From contig JAQEYU010000002.1 of NCBI GenBank assembly GCA_027692465.1, positions 620,001 to 684,000 on the forward strand: a DNA stretch of 64,000 bases, given 5' to 3'. The position numbers were made by a program, and so were the translations under genes. Under the pieces are notes generated by a model. It was not told the DNA's origin. It was given only the letters and a program-made list of their open reading frames with translations, and made no database searches. The DNA comes from Enterococcaceae bacterium OF42-14pH9A (lineage in GTDB: Bacteria > Bacillota > Bacilli > Lactobacillales > Enterococcaceae). Shown here in pieces: positions 16,281-24,753 of the stretch (positions within the stretch are counted from its first letter, which is position 1; every line of letters begins with the position of its first letter).

Positions 16281-16454
16281 TTAGTTGTCTTTCGTTCCTT
16301 TTTTGCGTTTTTTGACGGCTTCGGTCAACAGGTATTCGATCTGACCGTTGATGCTGCGGAACTCGTCTTCCGCCCACGCTGCCAGCTCCTCATATAATTC
16401 ACCGGAAAGTCGGAGGGGCAGCTGCTTCTTGGGCTTTTTGAGTTTATCAGTCAC
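16281..16454 (-). CDS. Arc/RHH-type small DNA-binding protein
   Basis: 57 residues, read directly from the sequence. A basic N-terminus ([10 protein letters not shown]) leads to a beta strand [13 protein letters not shown] and the helix pair [20 protein letters not shown], ending EAVKKRKKG: a ribbon-helix-helix fold like Arc or antitoxins. It starts with GTG 16454, with AAAGGAG 10 nt upstream. It lies downstream of the SPFH gene on the same strand with a 218-bp gap. No toxin gene is seen beside it, so a role as a plain regulator, perhaps of the SPFH gene, is as likely as an antitoxin. Confidence 0.78.
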   Translation of the reverse strand: MTDKLKKPKKQLPLRLSGELYEELAAWAEDEFRSINGQIEYLLTEAVKKRKKGTKDN

Positions 16455-16672
16455 AACTGTCCAACTCCTTTCCTGCTTTTTTTCTGACTGGTTGTCTGCT
16501 GCTATTTCATTTTAGAGTGAATCTACGAACTCCGCAAGTTCCCGAACTTTCGAACTCAGCAGCAGGTCAGGCAGTCAGCCATAGCCGCAATAGACCACCG
16601 ATAAGCCTATAATGCTGCCGCTTGAGGGAAAGCGACTGGCCTTTTTCGCCTTTGAATCTTCACAGACTCTAC

Positions 16673-17707
16673 TTAATACAAGGAACCGCTGTTGACCACC
16701 GGCTGAGCATCTCGATTGCCACACAGAACCACCATCAGATTGCTGACCATGGCAGCTTTGCGCTCTTCGTCCAGATCGACAACACTATGCTCGTTCAGTT
16801 TTTCGATGGCCATTTCCACCATTCCGACCGCACCTTCTACGATCAATTGACGGGCATCCACGATCGCAGATGCTTGTTGCCGTTGCAGCATTGCCGCCGC
16901 GATCTCCGGTGCATAAGCCAGATGGGTGATCTTGGCTTCGATGATTTCGATACCGGCGACCTCCACTTTGCTTTGGATCTCTTCAGCCAGTTTTTGGCTG
17001 ACTTCCAAACTGGAGCCCCGCAGGCTTTTTTCGTTGGCATCCTCATCGTCGGTAGCATCATATGGATACAGCCGCACGATATTTCGCAGCGCCGAATCCG
17101 ACTGGATGGACAGATAATCCATATAGTTGTCCACGTCGAACATCGCTTTGGCGGTATCTTTGACCCGCCAGATAACAACGATACCGATAATGATCGGATT
17201 ACCCAATTTGTCGTTGATCTTTTGTTTGTTGTTGCTCAGTGCCATCGTCTTCAGTGACAAGCGCTTTTTCGCCAGAGCTGCGGTCGCTGTCTTGGCAGCT
17301 CCCGTCAGACTGTCAGTTTCTTCTTTGGCTGGCGCATCCCCGCTATTTCCCCCAGCTTTAGGCACAGCGGCGGCTACCATGAAAGGATTGACGAAATAAA
17401 AACCGGCCCCTTTCAGCGTGCCTACGTATTTCCCAAACAGGGTCATCACCAGCGCTTCGTTGGGATGGACGACTCTCAATCCGGCAAACAACAACCACAC
17501 CGGCAGCACCCAATAAAAGATCGCAATCCCCAACAGGATCCCGCCAAACGCGCCACCTGAATCTTCCAGGGAGATGATCCCCCAGACAAACAGTCCGATC
17601 GATGCCAAGATCCCCAGAATGTTCAAAATCAGGATCGGCATCCCCTTAGCAGCCTTTAATACGACCTCTTCCGTTGCTTCTCTTGCTGTATTCTTCTCAT
17701 ACTCCAT
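16673..17707 (-). CDS. SPFH/Band 7 membrane protein
   Basis: 344 residues. Two hydrophobic segments lie near the N-terminus (ILILNILGILASIGLFVWGI and GILLGIAIFYWVLPVWLLFAG), followed by the SPFH domain (VVHPNEALVMTLFGKYVGTL, GNPIIIGIVVIWRV, NYMDYLSIQSDSALRNIV) and an alanine-rich helical end (EIAAAMLQRQQASAIVDARQ, the Band 7 C-terminal pattern). Such proteins form membrane rafts or scaffolds; many sit beside proteases, but none is here. A poorly conserved Ala/Lys insert of about 35 residues interrupts the domain start. Confidence 0.88.
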   Translation of the reverse strand: MEYEKNTAREATEEVVLKAAKGMPILILNILGILASIGLFVWGIISLEDSGGAFGGILLGIAIFYWVLPVWLLFAGLRVVHPNEALVMTLFGKYVGTLKGAGFYFVNPFMVAAAVPKAGGNSGDAPAKEETDSLTGAAKTATAALAKKRLSLKTMALSNNKQKINDKLGNPIIIGIVVIWRVKDTAKAMFDVDNYMDYLSIQSDSALRNIVRLYPYDATDDEDANEKSLRGSSLEVSQKLAEEIQSKVEVAGIEIIEAKITHLAYAPEIAAAMLQRQQASAIVDARQLIVEGAVGMVEMAIEKLNEHSVVDLDEERKAAMVSNLMVVLCGNRDAQPVVNSGSLY

Positions 17708-17726
17708 TTTCAGCCCTCCACTCTTC

Positions 17727-17745
17727 TGATATCATTTTGATATCA
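17727..17745. promoter_or_regulatory. Tandem TGATATCA palindromes upstream of the SPFH gene
   Basis: TGATATCA occurs twice (17727-17734 and 17738-17745), about 20 bp before the SPFH start. A doubled palindrome in this place suggests an operator; the XRE protein at 18291 has GATATC in its own operator too, so a shared regulator is possible. Confidence 0.4.
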
Positions 17746-17843
17746 TATCGACTACACATCCATCTTACTCTCCTGCCTCGCCCTCGTCAAGAAAAATCGG
17801 AGCTGTAGGCGAACTTACCGGCTTTCACACCGCTGGGTTCAAG

Positions 17844-17890
17844 AAAAAAGCCGCCGACTTGCACGGGGCAAGAACAGCAGCTTTCCGACT
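17844..17890 (-). terminator. Terminator after the XRE/membrane-protein pair
   Basis: Imperfect hairpin pairing GC-rich arms around 17849-17865 and 17867-17884, with a six-T run on the - strand. It lies just past the stop of the 17909 gene. Confidence 0.65.
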
Positions 17891-17908
17891 GAAACCTCTT
17901 GGAAACGA

Positions 17909-18298
17909 TCAAGGCCGATACCTGACATAGAGCTCGATTGCACCGACTCCGGCAATAAATCCCGCCAGACAGCGGGCAATCCAAGAGATATCCAAGGTAC
18001 GACCGCCCTGTAACGTTACCAGCAGCATACCGATCGTGCCGATACCAATCGCAATCCAGCACCAATAGTTGAGCAGCTGATTACGTCTGGCATAATATCT
18101 CTCATCCAGATAGCGGGGCTTCTTAGTAATTTTTTCTGATTTGAAAACCACCACTATTGCTGTTGCGATCATTGCAATCCAGGTCACAGGATTGGTAATA
18201 ACCGAATCATCAAGCTTTGTTGTCACTGCCAAAGAACCCAGTGTCAGTCCGATAAACGCCGTTACCCAGACGACAATCAGCTTTTGAATTTTAGCCAT
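17909..18298 (-). CDS. Small integral membrane protein paired with an XRE regulator
   Basis: 129 residues with four hydrophobic segments (LIVVWVTAFIGLTLGSLAV, WIAMIATAIVVVF, CWIAIGIGTIGMLLV, IARCLAGFIAGVGAIELYV) and a charged loop RYLDERYYARRNQLL between the second and third. The DER...RR motif is common to small membrane proteins that follow YozG/XRE-type regulators; function is unknown. ATG 18298 is chosen because GGAGG lies 9 nt upstream; it overlaps the regulator's stop by 8 nt, so the two are co-translated. Confidence 0.8.
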   Translation of the reverse strand: MAKIQKLIVVWVTAFIGLTLGSLAVTTKLDDSVITNPVTWIAMIATAIVVVFKSEKITKKPRYLDERYYARRNQLLNYWCWIAIGIGTIGMLLVTLQGGRTLDISWIARCLAGFIAGVGAIELYVRYRP

Positions 18299-18503
18299 GT
18301 GCCTCTTCCTCCAATTTGAATAATGCTTCAACGGTTACGCCAAAGTACCTTGCCATGCCCAGTGATAATTCCAGGCTGGGATTATATTTTCCGGTCTCGA
18401 TGGCATAAATTGTCTGCCGCGAGACGTTCAATGCGACCGCCAGCTCTTCTTGAGAGATTCCCGCTTCTTTTCGATACTCTCTGATAAAATTTTTAACGAC
18501 CAT
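18291..18503 (-). CDS. XRE-family transcriptional regulator
   Basis: 70 residues, almost all one helix-turn-helix: EYRKEAGISQEELAVALNVS, then RQTIYAIETGKYNPSLELSL and a short C-terminal helix. This is the YozG/Cro type, which normally represses its own operon together with a small membrane protein gene. Ribosome site GGAGGG precedes ATG 18503. A long inverted repeat covers its promoter (18533-18589). Confidence 0.9.
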   Translation of the reverse strand: MVVKNFIREYRKEAGISQEELAVALNVSRQTIYAIETGKYNPSLELSLGMARYFGVTVEALFKLEEEAHG

Positions 18504-18532
18504 CTTATTTCTTTACCACCCTCCAAAATGAC

Positions 18533-18589
18533 AAGATATCTTTACATTTCATATCATACAAAAACTCCACCAAAATGTAAAGATATCTT
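18533..18589 (-). promoter_or_regulatory. XRE operon promoter inside a 17-bp perfect inverted repeat
   Basis: AAGATATCTTTACATTT (18533-18549) and its exact inverse at 18573-18589 are separated by 23 bp. Each arm itself contains the palindrome AAGATATCTT. On the - strand, -35 TTTACA (18581-18576) lies in one arm, the spacer is 17 nt, and -10 TATGAT is at 18558-18553, with the other arm just downstream. Two dimers of the XRE protein could therefore cover the promoter. Confidence 0.82.
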
Positions 18590-18654
18590 AGCAAAAAAAT
18601 ATAAGGTCAGACTGAAGTTTTCCTGATTTGCCGGCACGCTTTTTCCCCACCAGC

Positions 18655-18697
18655 AAAAAACACCCGAATTCTTCTGAACTTCAGAAAAATCCGGGTG
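18655..18697 (-). terminator. Terminator downstream of the CHAP gene
   Basis: Hairpin with arms CACCCGAATT-CTTCTGA and TCAGAA-AAATCCGGGTG, then a run of six T on the - strand. It lies about 140 bp past the stop of the CHAP gene; the stretch between holds nothing else recognised. Confidence 0.75.
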
Positions 18698-18834
18698 CCT
18701 GTATTGTCATTAGGTTTGTTCGCTGGAAAATCAAGACGATTGGTTTGAAACGGAAGGTCTTGTTTCTGCAATCTCTCTATCAAAAGTCGATCGGAGACTC
18801 CTGCTTTGAAGCTTCACCAAATAACTTCGGAACC

Positions 18835-19833
18835 TCAATTTTTATGGATAAACTGCAGTCCGGCAGCGCTCAAGGTTTGGTAGTTGGGGCCGGCAGGAGA
18901 AGCAAAGCCCATCCCCCCTTGAGAAAAGGTGAAAGTTCCGTCATCGTTGACTGATTCCACGTAGCCGACATGGCCGTACTGAGCGCTGAATCCGTGTTGC
19001 CCGGCGGCGAAAACCACTACTGAACCGACTGTCGGTGTGCTGTCTACCCGATAGCCGTCCGCGGCGGCGGAATAACCCCAGTCGGCACCGTTGCCCCAAT
19101 AGGTTCCGACCCATGGTGCGACCGTTTTGACATACCAGGTGCACTGACCCCAGGAGTAGGCATTGCCCGATGCGGAGTGATCGATTCCACTTGGTCGATC
19201 AGCGGCAGCCTTGGCAGCAGCTTCTGCTTCCTGCTTGGCTTTCTTGGCGGCAGCTTTTTCTTCCTGCTGCTTTTTGGCTTCCAGTTTTTTCAGGTTCGCT
19301 TGTTCGTCAGTCAGTGTCTTTTGATCGGCGGCGGTTTGATCCAAGAGTGCCTGCTGCTTGTCTGTCAGCTCTTCAACGTTCTTTTTTGCTCGATCGGCGG
19401 CCGTCCGGGCGGCCGCTTTGCCGGTCCGTTTTTCTGCCAACTGTGTGCTCAGCTCCTTCACGGTCTCCTCCAGTGCAGTTTTGCGGGCGGCCGTCAGCGC
19501 ATAGTCGGCGGAGTTGATGTCAGCTGTCCGACTCACGGCATTGACAGTATTCAGCTGTTTGCGGGCATCCGCTAAGGCTTCAGCAGCAGTCTTTGAATCC
19601 TCGGAAGCTGCTTGTGAGCGCTGTTCAGCGGTTGCCAAGAGCGTTTTTTCTTGAGTGAGTCGGTCGGAAAGTGTTTCTTTTTGTGCTTGAGCCTCCTTGA
19701 GAACCGCTTCAGTTTTTTGAATCGTGGTTTTAGTATCAGTGATCTGTTCGGTGGTTTCAGAGGCAAATACCGGTGTCGTCATCAGAGCGGCAGCGGCTGC
19801 AAGTGTCATAAACAATGTCTTCTTGAATTTCAA
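18835..19833 (-). CDS. Secreted peptidoglycan hydrolase with coiled coil and CHAP domain (PcsB/SagA-like)
   Basis: 332 residues. Signal peptide 1-25 (ending TPVFA), an Ala/Glu/Lys-rich coiled coil at about 28-212, and a C-terminal CHAP domain from about 215 with catalytic Cys231 (YSWGQCTWYVK) and His288 (YGHVGYVESV). The plan is that of PcsB, SagB/GbpB and enterococcal secreted antigens, which cut cell-wall peptides during division, often under FtsEX and WalRK. The start is TTG 19833 with GGGG about 8 nt upstream. It is a single-gene unit. Confidence 0.88.
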   Translation of the reverse strand: MKFKKTLFMTLAAAAALMTTPVFASETTEQITDTKTTIQKTEAVLKEAQAQKETLSDRLTQEKTLLATAEQRSQAASEDSKTAAEALADARKQLNTVNAVSRTADINSADYALTAARKTALEETVKELSTQLAEKRTGKAAARTAADRAKKNVEELTDKQQALLDQTAADQKTLTDEQANLKKLEAKKQQEEKAAAKKAKQEAEAAAKAAADRPSGIDHSASGNAYSWGQCTWYVKTVAPWVGTYWGNGADWGYSAAADGYRVDSTPTVGSVVVFAAGQHGFSAQYGHVGYVESVNDDGTFTFSQGGMGFASPAGPNYQTLSAAGLQFIHKN

Positions 19834-20051
19834 AAAATGTCCCCGTTTCGTGTTTTTAGTAGGAACAATTTAGCATGGGAAATCATGAAGAGGGTGACGG
19901 TAGGCTTACAGTTGCATATCAGATTTCGCAGGAAACGGGTTGTTAACGACAAAAATTACAGCTATTTTGCAAAAATGCGGAAATATTGCAAAAGTCAAAA
20001 GTTTTCCTAAAGAGTCTTTAAGAATTTCTTCAGTGAATTGCAGCGGCACTC

Positions 20052-20106
20052 AAAAAAGGACCTGTGTCTCGGGACGCTTTCCTCCCGGCTACAGATCCCT
20101 TTTTTC
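20052..20106. terminator. Terminator between the CHAP and methyltransferase genes
   Basis: Long hairpin with A-rich left arm (20052-20065) and T-rich right arm (20091-20106), plus an inner CGGGA/TCCCG pairing. It probably ends the methyltransferase transcript on the - strand. The gap 19834-20216 otherwise holds only the CHAP promoter region. Confidence 0.65.
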
Positions 20107-20216
20107 TTCGAGCAGTTTCCTGCTTTGGCGAGCATTATTATTAGGCGTGTCCCAAGCTGCTCCTTATTGAGACACCCCTAAGACTAAAACAGCGTTACTG
20201 ACTTTTCAGAGAAGGC

Positions 20217-20960
20217 TTATTTCATCCACAAAAAATGGCGGAACATGGCGATCTTTTTGAAGATGGGATCGGTTTGGCATTCTGTTTCCAGCTGCAACAT
20301 ATTTTCCTGCCAGTCTTTCGTAAATTTAACTGCGGAATTTTGGGACAAGCCGAAAAACATACGGATCCCATAATCTCCGGTGACTGTGGTCTCTTTTTCC
20401 GCCAGCCAATCCAACAGCCACTCATTGGAATAATCTTTAACAGTACCGAAATTGAGCGACTGCCCGTCTGCGCCGTGAAGCTCTGCCAGAGCCTGAGCAG
20501 GATCATCCCGCAAGACAGCATTGACCATGATCCGGCCACGAGGATTGTGCTTCACCAGAGAAAAACTGCCGCCGGGTGTCAACAAATCCCATAGAAAATC
20601 CAAGACTTCGTTGCGGTCTGCTACATATTCCAAAACGTTGTGCAGCAAGATCAGGTCGTAGCGCTCCAGGTGCAACGCTGCTTTCACCTCAGCCAAATCG
20701 CCCCTCAAAAAACGGTACTCGGCGGTTTTGTACCGGCGGGCAGCCAGCTCTTCATTTGGTTCATAAGCGGTCACCTGATGGCCGGCTGCTGCCAGATGAG
20801 CTGCCGTTTTGCCAAAACCGGCGCCGAAATCCAGGATTTTCAGCGGCTCGGCACCTGGCACTGTCACCTTGTCCAACTGCTGCCACAACAGCTGATAAAA
20901 TAACCGGCCCCAAGGCATCTCGTCGACTTCTTTAAAGTACGCATCGGCATTGATAGTCAT
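20217..20960 (-). CDS. Class I SAM-dependent methyltransferase
   Basis: 247 residues. Motif I ILDFGAGFGKTAAHLAAAGH binds SAM, motif II is VTAYEPNEE, and motif IV is YDLILLHNVLEYV. The sequence resembles the SmtA/CmoM-type group, but the substrate cannot be told. The start ATG overlaps the stop of the upstream pseudouridine synthase by 4 nt (ATGA), so the pair is an operon; an RNA substrate is possible on that basis (inference). Confidence 0.85.
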   Translation of the reverse strand: MTINADAYFKEVDEMPWGRLFYQLLWQQLDKVTVPGAEPLKILDFGAGFGKTAAHLAAAGHQVTAYEPNEELAARRYKTAEYRFLRGDLAEVKAALHLERYDLILLHNVLEYVADRNEVLDFLWDLLTPGGSFSLVKHNPRGRIMVNAVLRDDPAQALAELHGADGQSLNFGTVKDYSNEWLLDWLAEKETTVTGDYGIRMFFGLSQNSAVKFTKDWQENMLQLETECQTDPIFKKIAMFRHFLWMK

Positions 20961-21679
20961 GGACGCACCTCCAAGTCTTTGATTTCTGCTGCAGTAAGCG
21001 GACGATAGGCCCCCGGATCCAGTCGAGGATCCAGCACGACCTGTCCGATACGCAGCCGTTTCAGATAGGTCACTTCTTTACCGACAGCTGCGACCATCCG
21101 CTTCACTTGGTGGAACTTCCCTTCATGAAGGATCAGTCGGATTTCACTGGTTTCAGCCTGCGAATCAGTGCTGATAATCGTCAGTTCCGCCGGCAGCGTT
21201 TCTTCCCCGCCGTCGATCGTCAATCCGGCAGCAAACTCCGCTACATCTGCGGCTGTCATAATGCCGGCCACTTGGGCATAGTATTCTTTGTCCACATGCC
21301 TCTTCGGTGACAACAAGCGATGCGCCAGAGCACCGTCGTTGGCCAGCAGCATGAATCCTTCCGTATCCTTGTCCAAGCGTCCCACTGGAAAAAGATCCTC
21401 CCGATAATCCTCGTCTGATAAAAGATCCACGACGGTCTCTTCATAGTCATCGACAGTCGCCGAGATTACCCCGGCCGGCTTATTCATCATATAATAGAAG
21501 TATTTCTGGTAGACGACCGGTTCCCCGTCAAAACGGATCTCGTCTTTATGCTCATCGACTTGCGTTTTATCGGATTTGATCACCGTCCCATTCACCGTTA
21601 CCAGCCCCTTCTTGATATAGCCTTTGACCTCTTTGCGGCTGCCCAGAGCCATATCTGCTAAAAATTTATCCAATCGCAT
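20957..21679 (-). CDS. 16S rRNA pseudouridine synthase, RsuA family
   Basis: 240 residues. An N-terminal S4 RNA-binding domain (MRLDKFLADM, GYIKKGLVTVNG) is followed by the catalytic domain with FPVGRLDKDTEG (catalytic Asp), then LLSPKRHVDKEYYA and EGKFHQVKRM. RsuA-type enzymes make pseudouridine in 16S rRNA helix 18 (position 516 in E. coli); the RluB/E/F relatives act on 23S rRNA, so the exact site is inferred. The window's other synthase (1-527) belongs to the RluA class. Confidence 0.92.
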   Translation of the reverse strand: MRLDKFLADMALGSRKEVKGYIKKGLVTVNGTVIKSDKTQVDEHKDEIRFDGEPVVYQKYFYYMMNKPAGVISATVDDYEETVVDLLSDEDYREDLFPVGRLDKDTEGFMLLANDGALAHRLLSPKRHVDKEYYAQVAGIMTAADVAEFAAGLTIDGGEETLPAELTIISTDSQAETSEIRLILHEGKFHQVKRMVAAVGKEVTYLKRLRIGQVVLDPRLDPGAYRPLTAAEIKDLEVRP

Positions 21680-21981
21680 GTCGTCGGATCACTCCTATCA
21701 CTTCTCTTTTGAACCATAATTACAGCACACTATTATGCATTTTCTCGTAGTCTCATCGATTACAGCCATTTTCTGCATTATAACACGACGGCAATCGGCT
21801 TTTCCCGGATACTAAATAACCCGCTGCTGATTTTTTTGCATACCTCTGTGAAAAAGTTACTCACGCAATCCTACCAAAACTCCCTATACTAATCCCATAG
21901 CAGCGATCAATCGTAGCTTTCTTGAAGGTTACTTCCGGATTCATCCCAGTCGCTGCATTCAATCAATTAGGAGGACAACCT

Positions 21982-24546
21982 ATGGACTATCATAACAAAA
22001 CCATCTCACAAACATTGAAACATTTTGATACCTCTGCCAAAGGACTTAATCAAAAGCAACGTAAAAAGCGGCTGGAAAAATTCGGCGCAAACAAATTGAA
22101 AGAAAAAGCACCACAGCCTCTTTGGAAAAAAATCGGCAAACACTTTATCGACTTGCTGATGCTCGTCTTAATCGCAGCCGCCGTTCTAAAAGGAATCACT
22201 GGCGACTACGTGGAAATGGGCATTATCTTGGCGGTCGTGGTTATTAATGGATTAATCGGCTACCTTCAAGAAAGAAAAGCCGAAAGTTCCTTGAACAGCT
22301 TGAAGCAGATGCTGGCACAAACCGCTGATATCCTCATTGACGGGCATCGAACGAAGATTTCCGCTGAAGAATTAGTTCCCGGGGATTTGTTACTCTTGCA
22401 AAGCGGCGATATTTTACCGGCAGATATCAGATTGATGGAAAGTCACGATCTGGTCGTTGAAGAAGCCGTTCTCACTGGTGAATCACTGCCGGTAGCCAAA
22501 AGTACATCCCTTGTGGACAGCTCAGCTTCACTGGGAGATCGTCTCAACCTGGCATTTTCCGGGACGCAGGTTCAATCCGGATCGGCAATAGGTATCGTAA
22601 CAGCTACCGGTGACCAGACAGAAATCGGCAAAATCAACCAGGCTTTGCAGTCGGTCAAACCACAAACGACGCCATTAATTCGTAAAATGAACCAATTGAA
22701 TCAGCAAATCTTTAAAGGCTTGATGGTCTTCATCCTCTTTCTCGTCTTCTTCACCACATTACGCTACGGCTTGGAAGCCAATCTGTTGCTGTCAGCGGTC
22801 ATCGCATTGATTGTCGCTGTCGTTCCTGAAGGCTTGCCCGCCGTTCTGACCATGATTTTATCGCTGGGTGTCAAAGAAATGTCGGACCAAAAAGCCATCG
22901 TAAAAAGCATGCCCGCCGTTGAAACATTGGGCTCCATGACAGTGATTTGCTCAGACAAAACAGGTACGCTAACGAAAAATGAAATGACCGTAAAACAAGT
23001 AATTCTACCGGAAAATTCAAAAAACGACGCCACAGCTTCATCAGAATTATTGCACTTAATCATGAATAACTGCCAAGATTTACGGACAAGCGATACCCAA
23101 AAGGTCAGCGATCTCAAAGGAAACCCTACTGAATTAGCCGTGTTGCGTCACGTTGACCAGTATCAAGCGCCAAAACTAGCTAAACTACAACAGCTGCCCT
23201 TTCATTCCCGCCACAAATACATGGCAACCACCCATTTGGTAAACAACCAGCTGATGATTTTTGTCAAGGGAGCGCCAGAAGTTCTTTTGGATCGAACAAT
23301 CCTTACAGCAGAGGAAAAAAATTACTGGGAGCAGGCAATCACCGCAGCAGCCAAACAAGGTCAGCGGGTCTTGGCCTTTGCTGCAAAAGAAATCAATACC
23401 GAGGCCATTCGCCATGAAGACATCACTGATTTACAAATCGTCGGCTTGGCAGGAATCATCGATCCGCCGAAAGAGTCCGCGATTGCCGCTATCGCAAAAT
23501 GCCATCAAGCTGGCATTACCGTAAAAATGATTACCGGTGACCACAAAGATACCGCCCGTGCTATCGGAGCGCAGATTGGTCTAAAACATACTGACACGGT
23601 GGTGGAAGGTCGCGAAATCGAGAACTTTTCAGACGAAGAACTCCTGCAAGCTGTCAAAAAGACCGACATCTTTGCCCGCACCACACCGGAACACAAATTG
23701 CGAATCGTGGCCGCTTTGCAACAACAAGGAGAAATTGTAGGAATGACCGGCGACGGCGTCAATGATGCCCCCGCACTGAAAAAGGCCGATATCGGTATTG
23801 CCATGGGCATCAAAGGTAGCGAGGTCACTAAAGAAGCCGCAGATATGGTCCTGGCGGATGATAATTTCGCCACAATCGCTGCTGCTGTTAAAGAAGGCCG
23901 CCGCATCTTTGACAATCTGAAAAAGACAATCAACTTCTTTCTACCCACTTCGCTGGCACAAGGGCTATTGGTCATCTTCGCACTACTTACAGATAGACCC
24001 CTGCCACTGACGCCAGTCCAGATTCTCTGGATCAACATGGTCACTACGGTCACCTTATCTTATGCACTGGGCTTTGAAAAGGCCCATCCAAATATTATGA
24101 AGCGCTCACCGAGAACCCCCGATGAGAAAATTCTCTCGCCTCATAGTCTGTTTCGAATTCTCTTTGTTAGTTTGTTAATCACTATTCCGGCTTACCTGTT
24201 GAGTTCACAAGCGACCGATCCGCAAGTTGCACGAACACTCTTACTACAAAGTATTGTTGTGAGCCAAGCCTTCTATATGATTAACTGTCGAGAACTTTCC
24301 GATATGCCATTGAATAAAAGCCTGCTGCAAAACCAGGCAATCTGGTTGTCTATAGGCGCGCTAGTGCTCATTCAAGGTTCGCTTTTCCTATTGCCTTTCA
24401 TGCAAAATATGATCGGTACTGCTTCTTTAAACGCGACGCAACATATCGCTGTTTTCTTGGCTGCAACCCTTGTCTTTATATTGGTAGAGTTGGAGAAAAA
24501 AGCAGTCAAAGCATTGGCCCGCCGCACACGAAGCCGAACTGCTTAA
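21982..24546 (+). CDS. P-type (P2) cation-transporting ATPase
   Basis: 854 residues, about ten membrane segments. Seen: N-terminal cation_ATPase_N region, TGES (165-168) of the actuator domain, VVPEGLPAV in M4, phosphorylation site SDKTGTLT with Asp325, MTGDHKDTA and MTGDGVNDAPALK of the hinge. It resembles PMR1/SERCA-type pumps. In M6 it reads WINMVTTVTLSYALGFE, so the Asp that completes calcium site in SERCA (NLVTDG) is Thr; the ion is thus unsure. ATG 21982 has AGGAGG 8 nt upstream; the frame is open from 21922 without a ribosome site. Confidence 0.9.
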   Translation: MDYHNKTISQTLKHFDTSAKGLNQKQRKKRLEKFGANKLKEKAPQPLWKKIGKHFIDLLMLVLIAAAVLKGITGDYVEMGIILAVVVINGLIGYLQERKAESSLNSLKQMLAQTADILIDGHRTKISAEELVPGDLLLLQSGDILPADIRLMESHDLVVEEAVLTGESLPVAKSTSLVDSSASLGDRLNLAFSGTQVQSGSAIGIVTATGDQTEIGKINQALQSVKPQTTPLIRKMNQLNQQIFKGLMVFILFLVFFTTLRYGLEANLLLSAVIALIVAVVPEGLPAVLTMILSLGVKEMSDQKAIVKSMPAVETLGSMTVICSDKTGTLTKNEMTVKQVILPENSKNDATASSELLHLIMNNCQDLRTSDTQKVSDLKGNPTELAVLRHVDQYQAPKLAKLQQLPFHSRHKYMATTHLVNNQLMIFVKGAPEVLLDRTILTAEEKNYWEQAITAAAKQGQRVLAFAAKEINTEAIRHEDITDLQIVGLAGIIDPPKESAIAAIAKCHQAGITVKMITGDHKDTARAIGAQIGLKHTDTVVEGREIENFSDEELLQAVKKTDIFARTTPEHKLRIVAALQQQGEIVGMTGDGVNDAPALKKADIGIAMGIKGSEVTKEAADMVLADDNFATIAAAVKEGRRIFDNLKKTINFFLPTSLAQGLLVIFALLTDRPLPLTPVQILWINMVTTVTLSYALGFEKAHPNIMKRSPRTPDEKILSPHSLFRILFVSLLITIPAYLLSSQATDPQVARTLLLQSIVVSQAFYMINCRELSDMPLNKSLLQNQAIWLSIGALVLIQGSLFLLPFMQNMIGTASLNATQHIAVFLAATLVFILVELEKKAVKALARRTRSRTA

Positions 24547-24630
24547 CGTCATAGCACTCAGCTCTCGTCAAGAATACCTGAGCGACATCTGATAGCCTTG
24601 CAGACCAAGCATCAAACCTGCAAGTTATGA

Positions 24631-24680
24631 AAAGAAACAGTCGCCACCAATTTTTACTTGGTAGTGACTGTTTCTTTTAG
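24631..24680. terminator. Terminator between the ATPase and Mga-like genes
   Basis: About 20-bp stem (24631-24650 with 24658-24677) with a few mismatches, T run on the + strand and A-rich left arm for the - strand. Confidence 0.85.
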
Positions 24681-24753
24681 TTATACATCTAAACCAGCAA
24701 GATGCGCAATTGAGTTTTCAGTAACTGTCTGCTTTTACCCTCCCTCATTTGGC

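Noticed and set aside
16281..16454. RHH protein as half of a toxin-antitoxin pair
   Set aside because: No small adjacent toxin gene was found on either side; only the RHH fold is supported.
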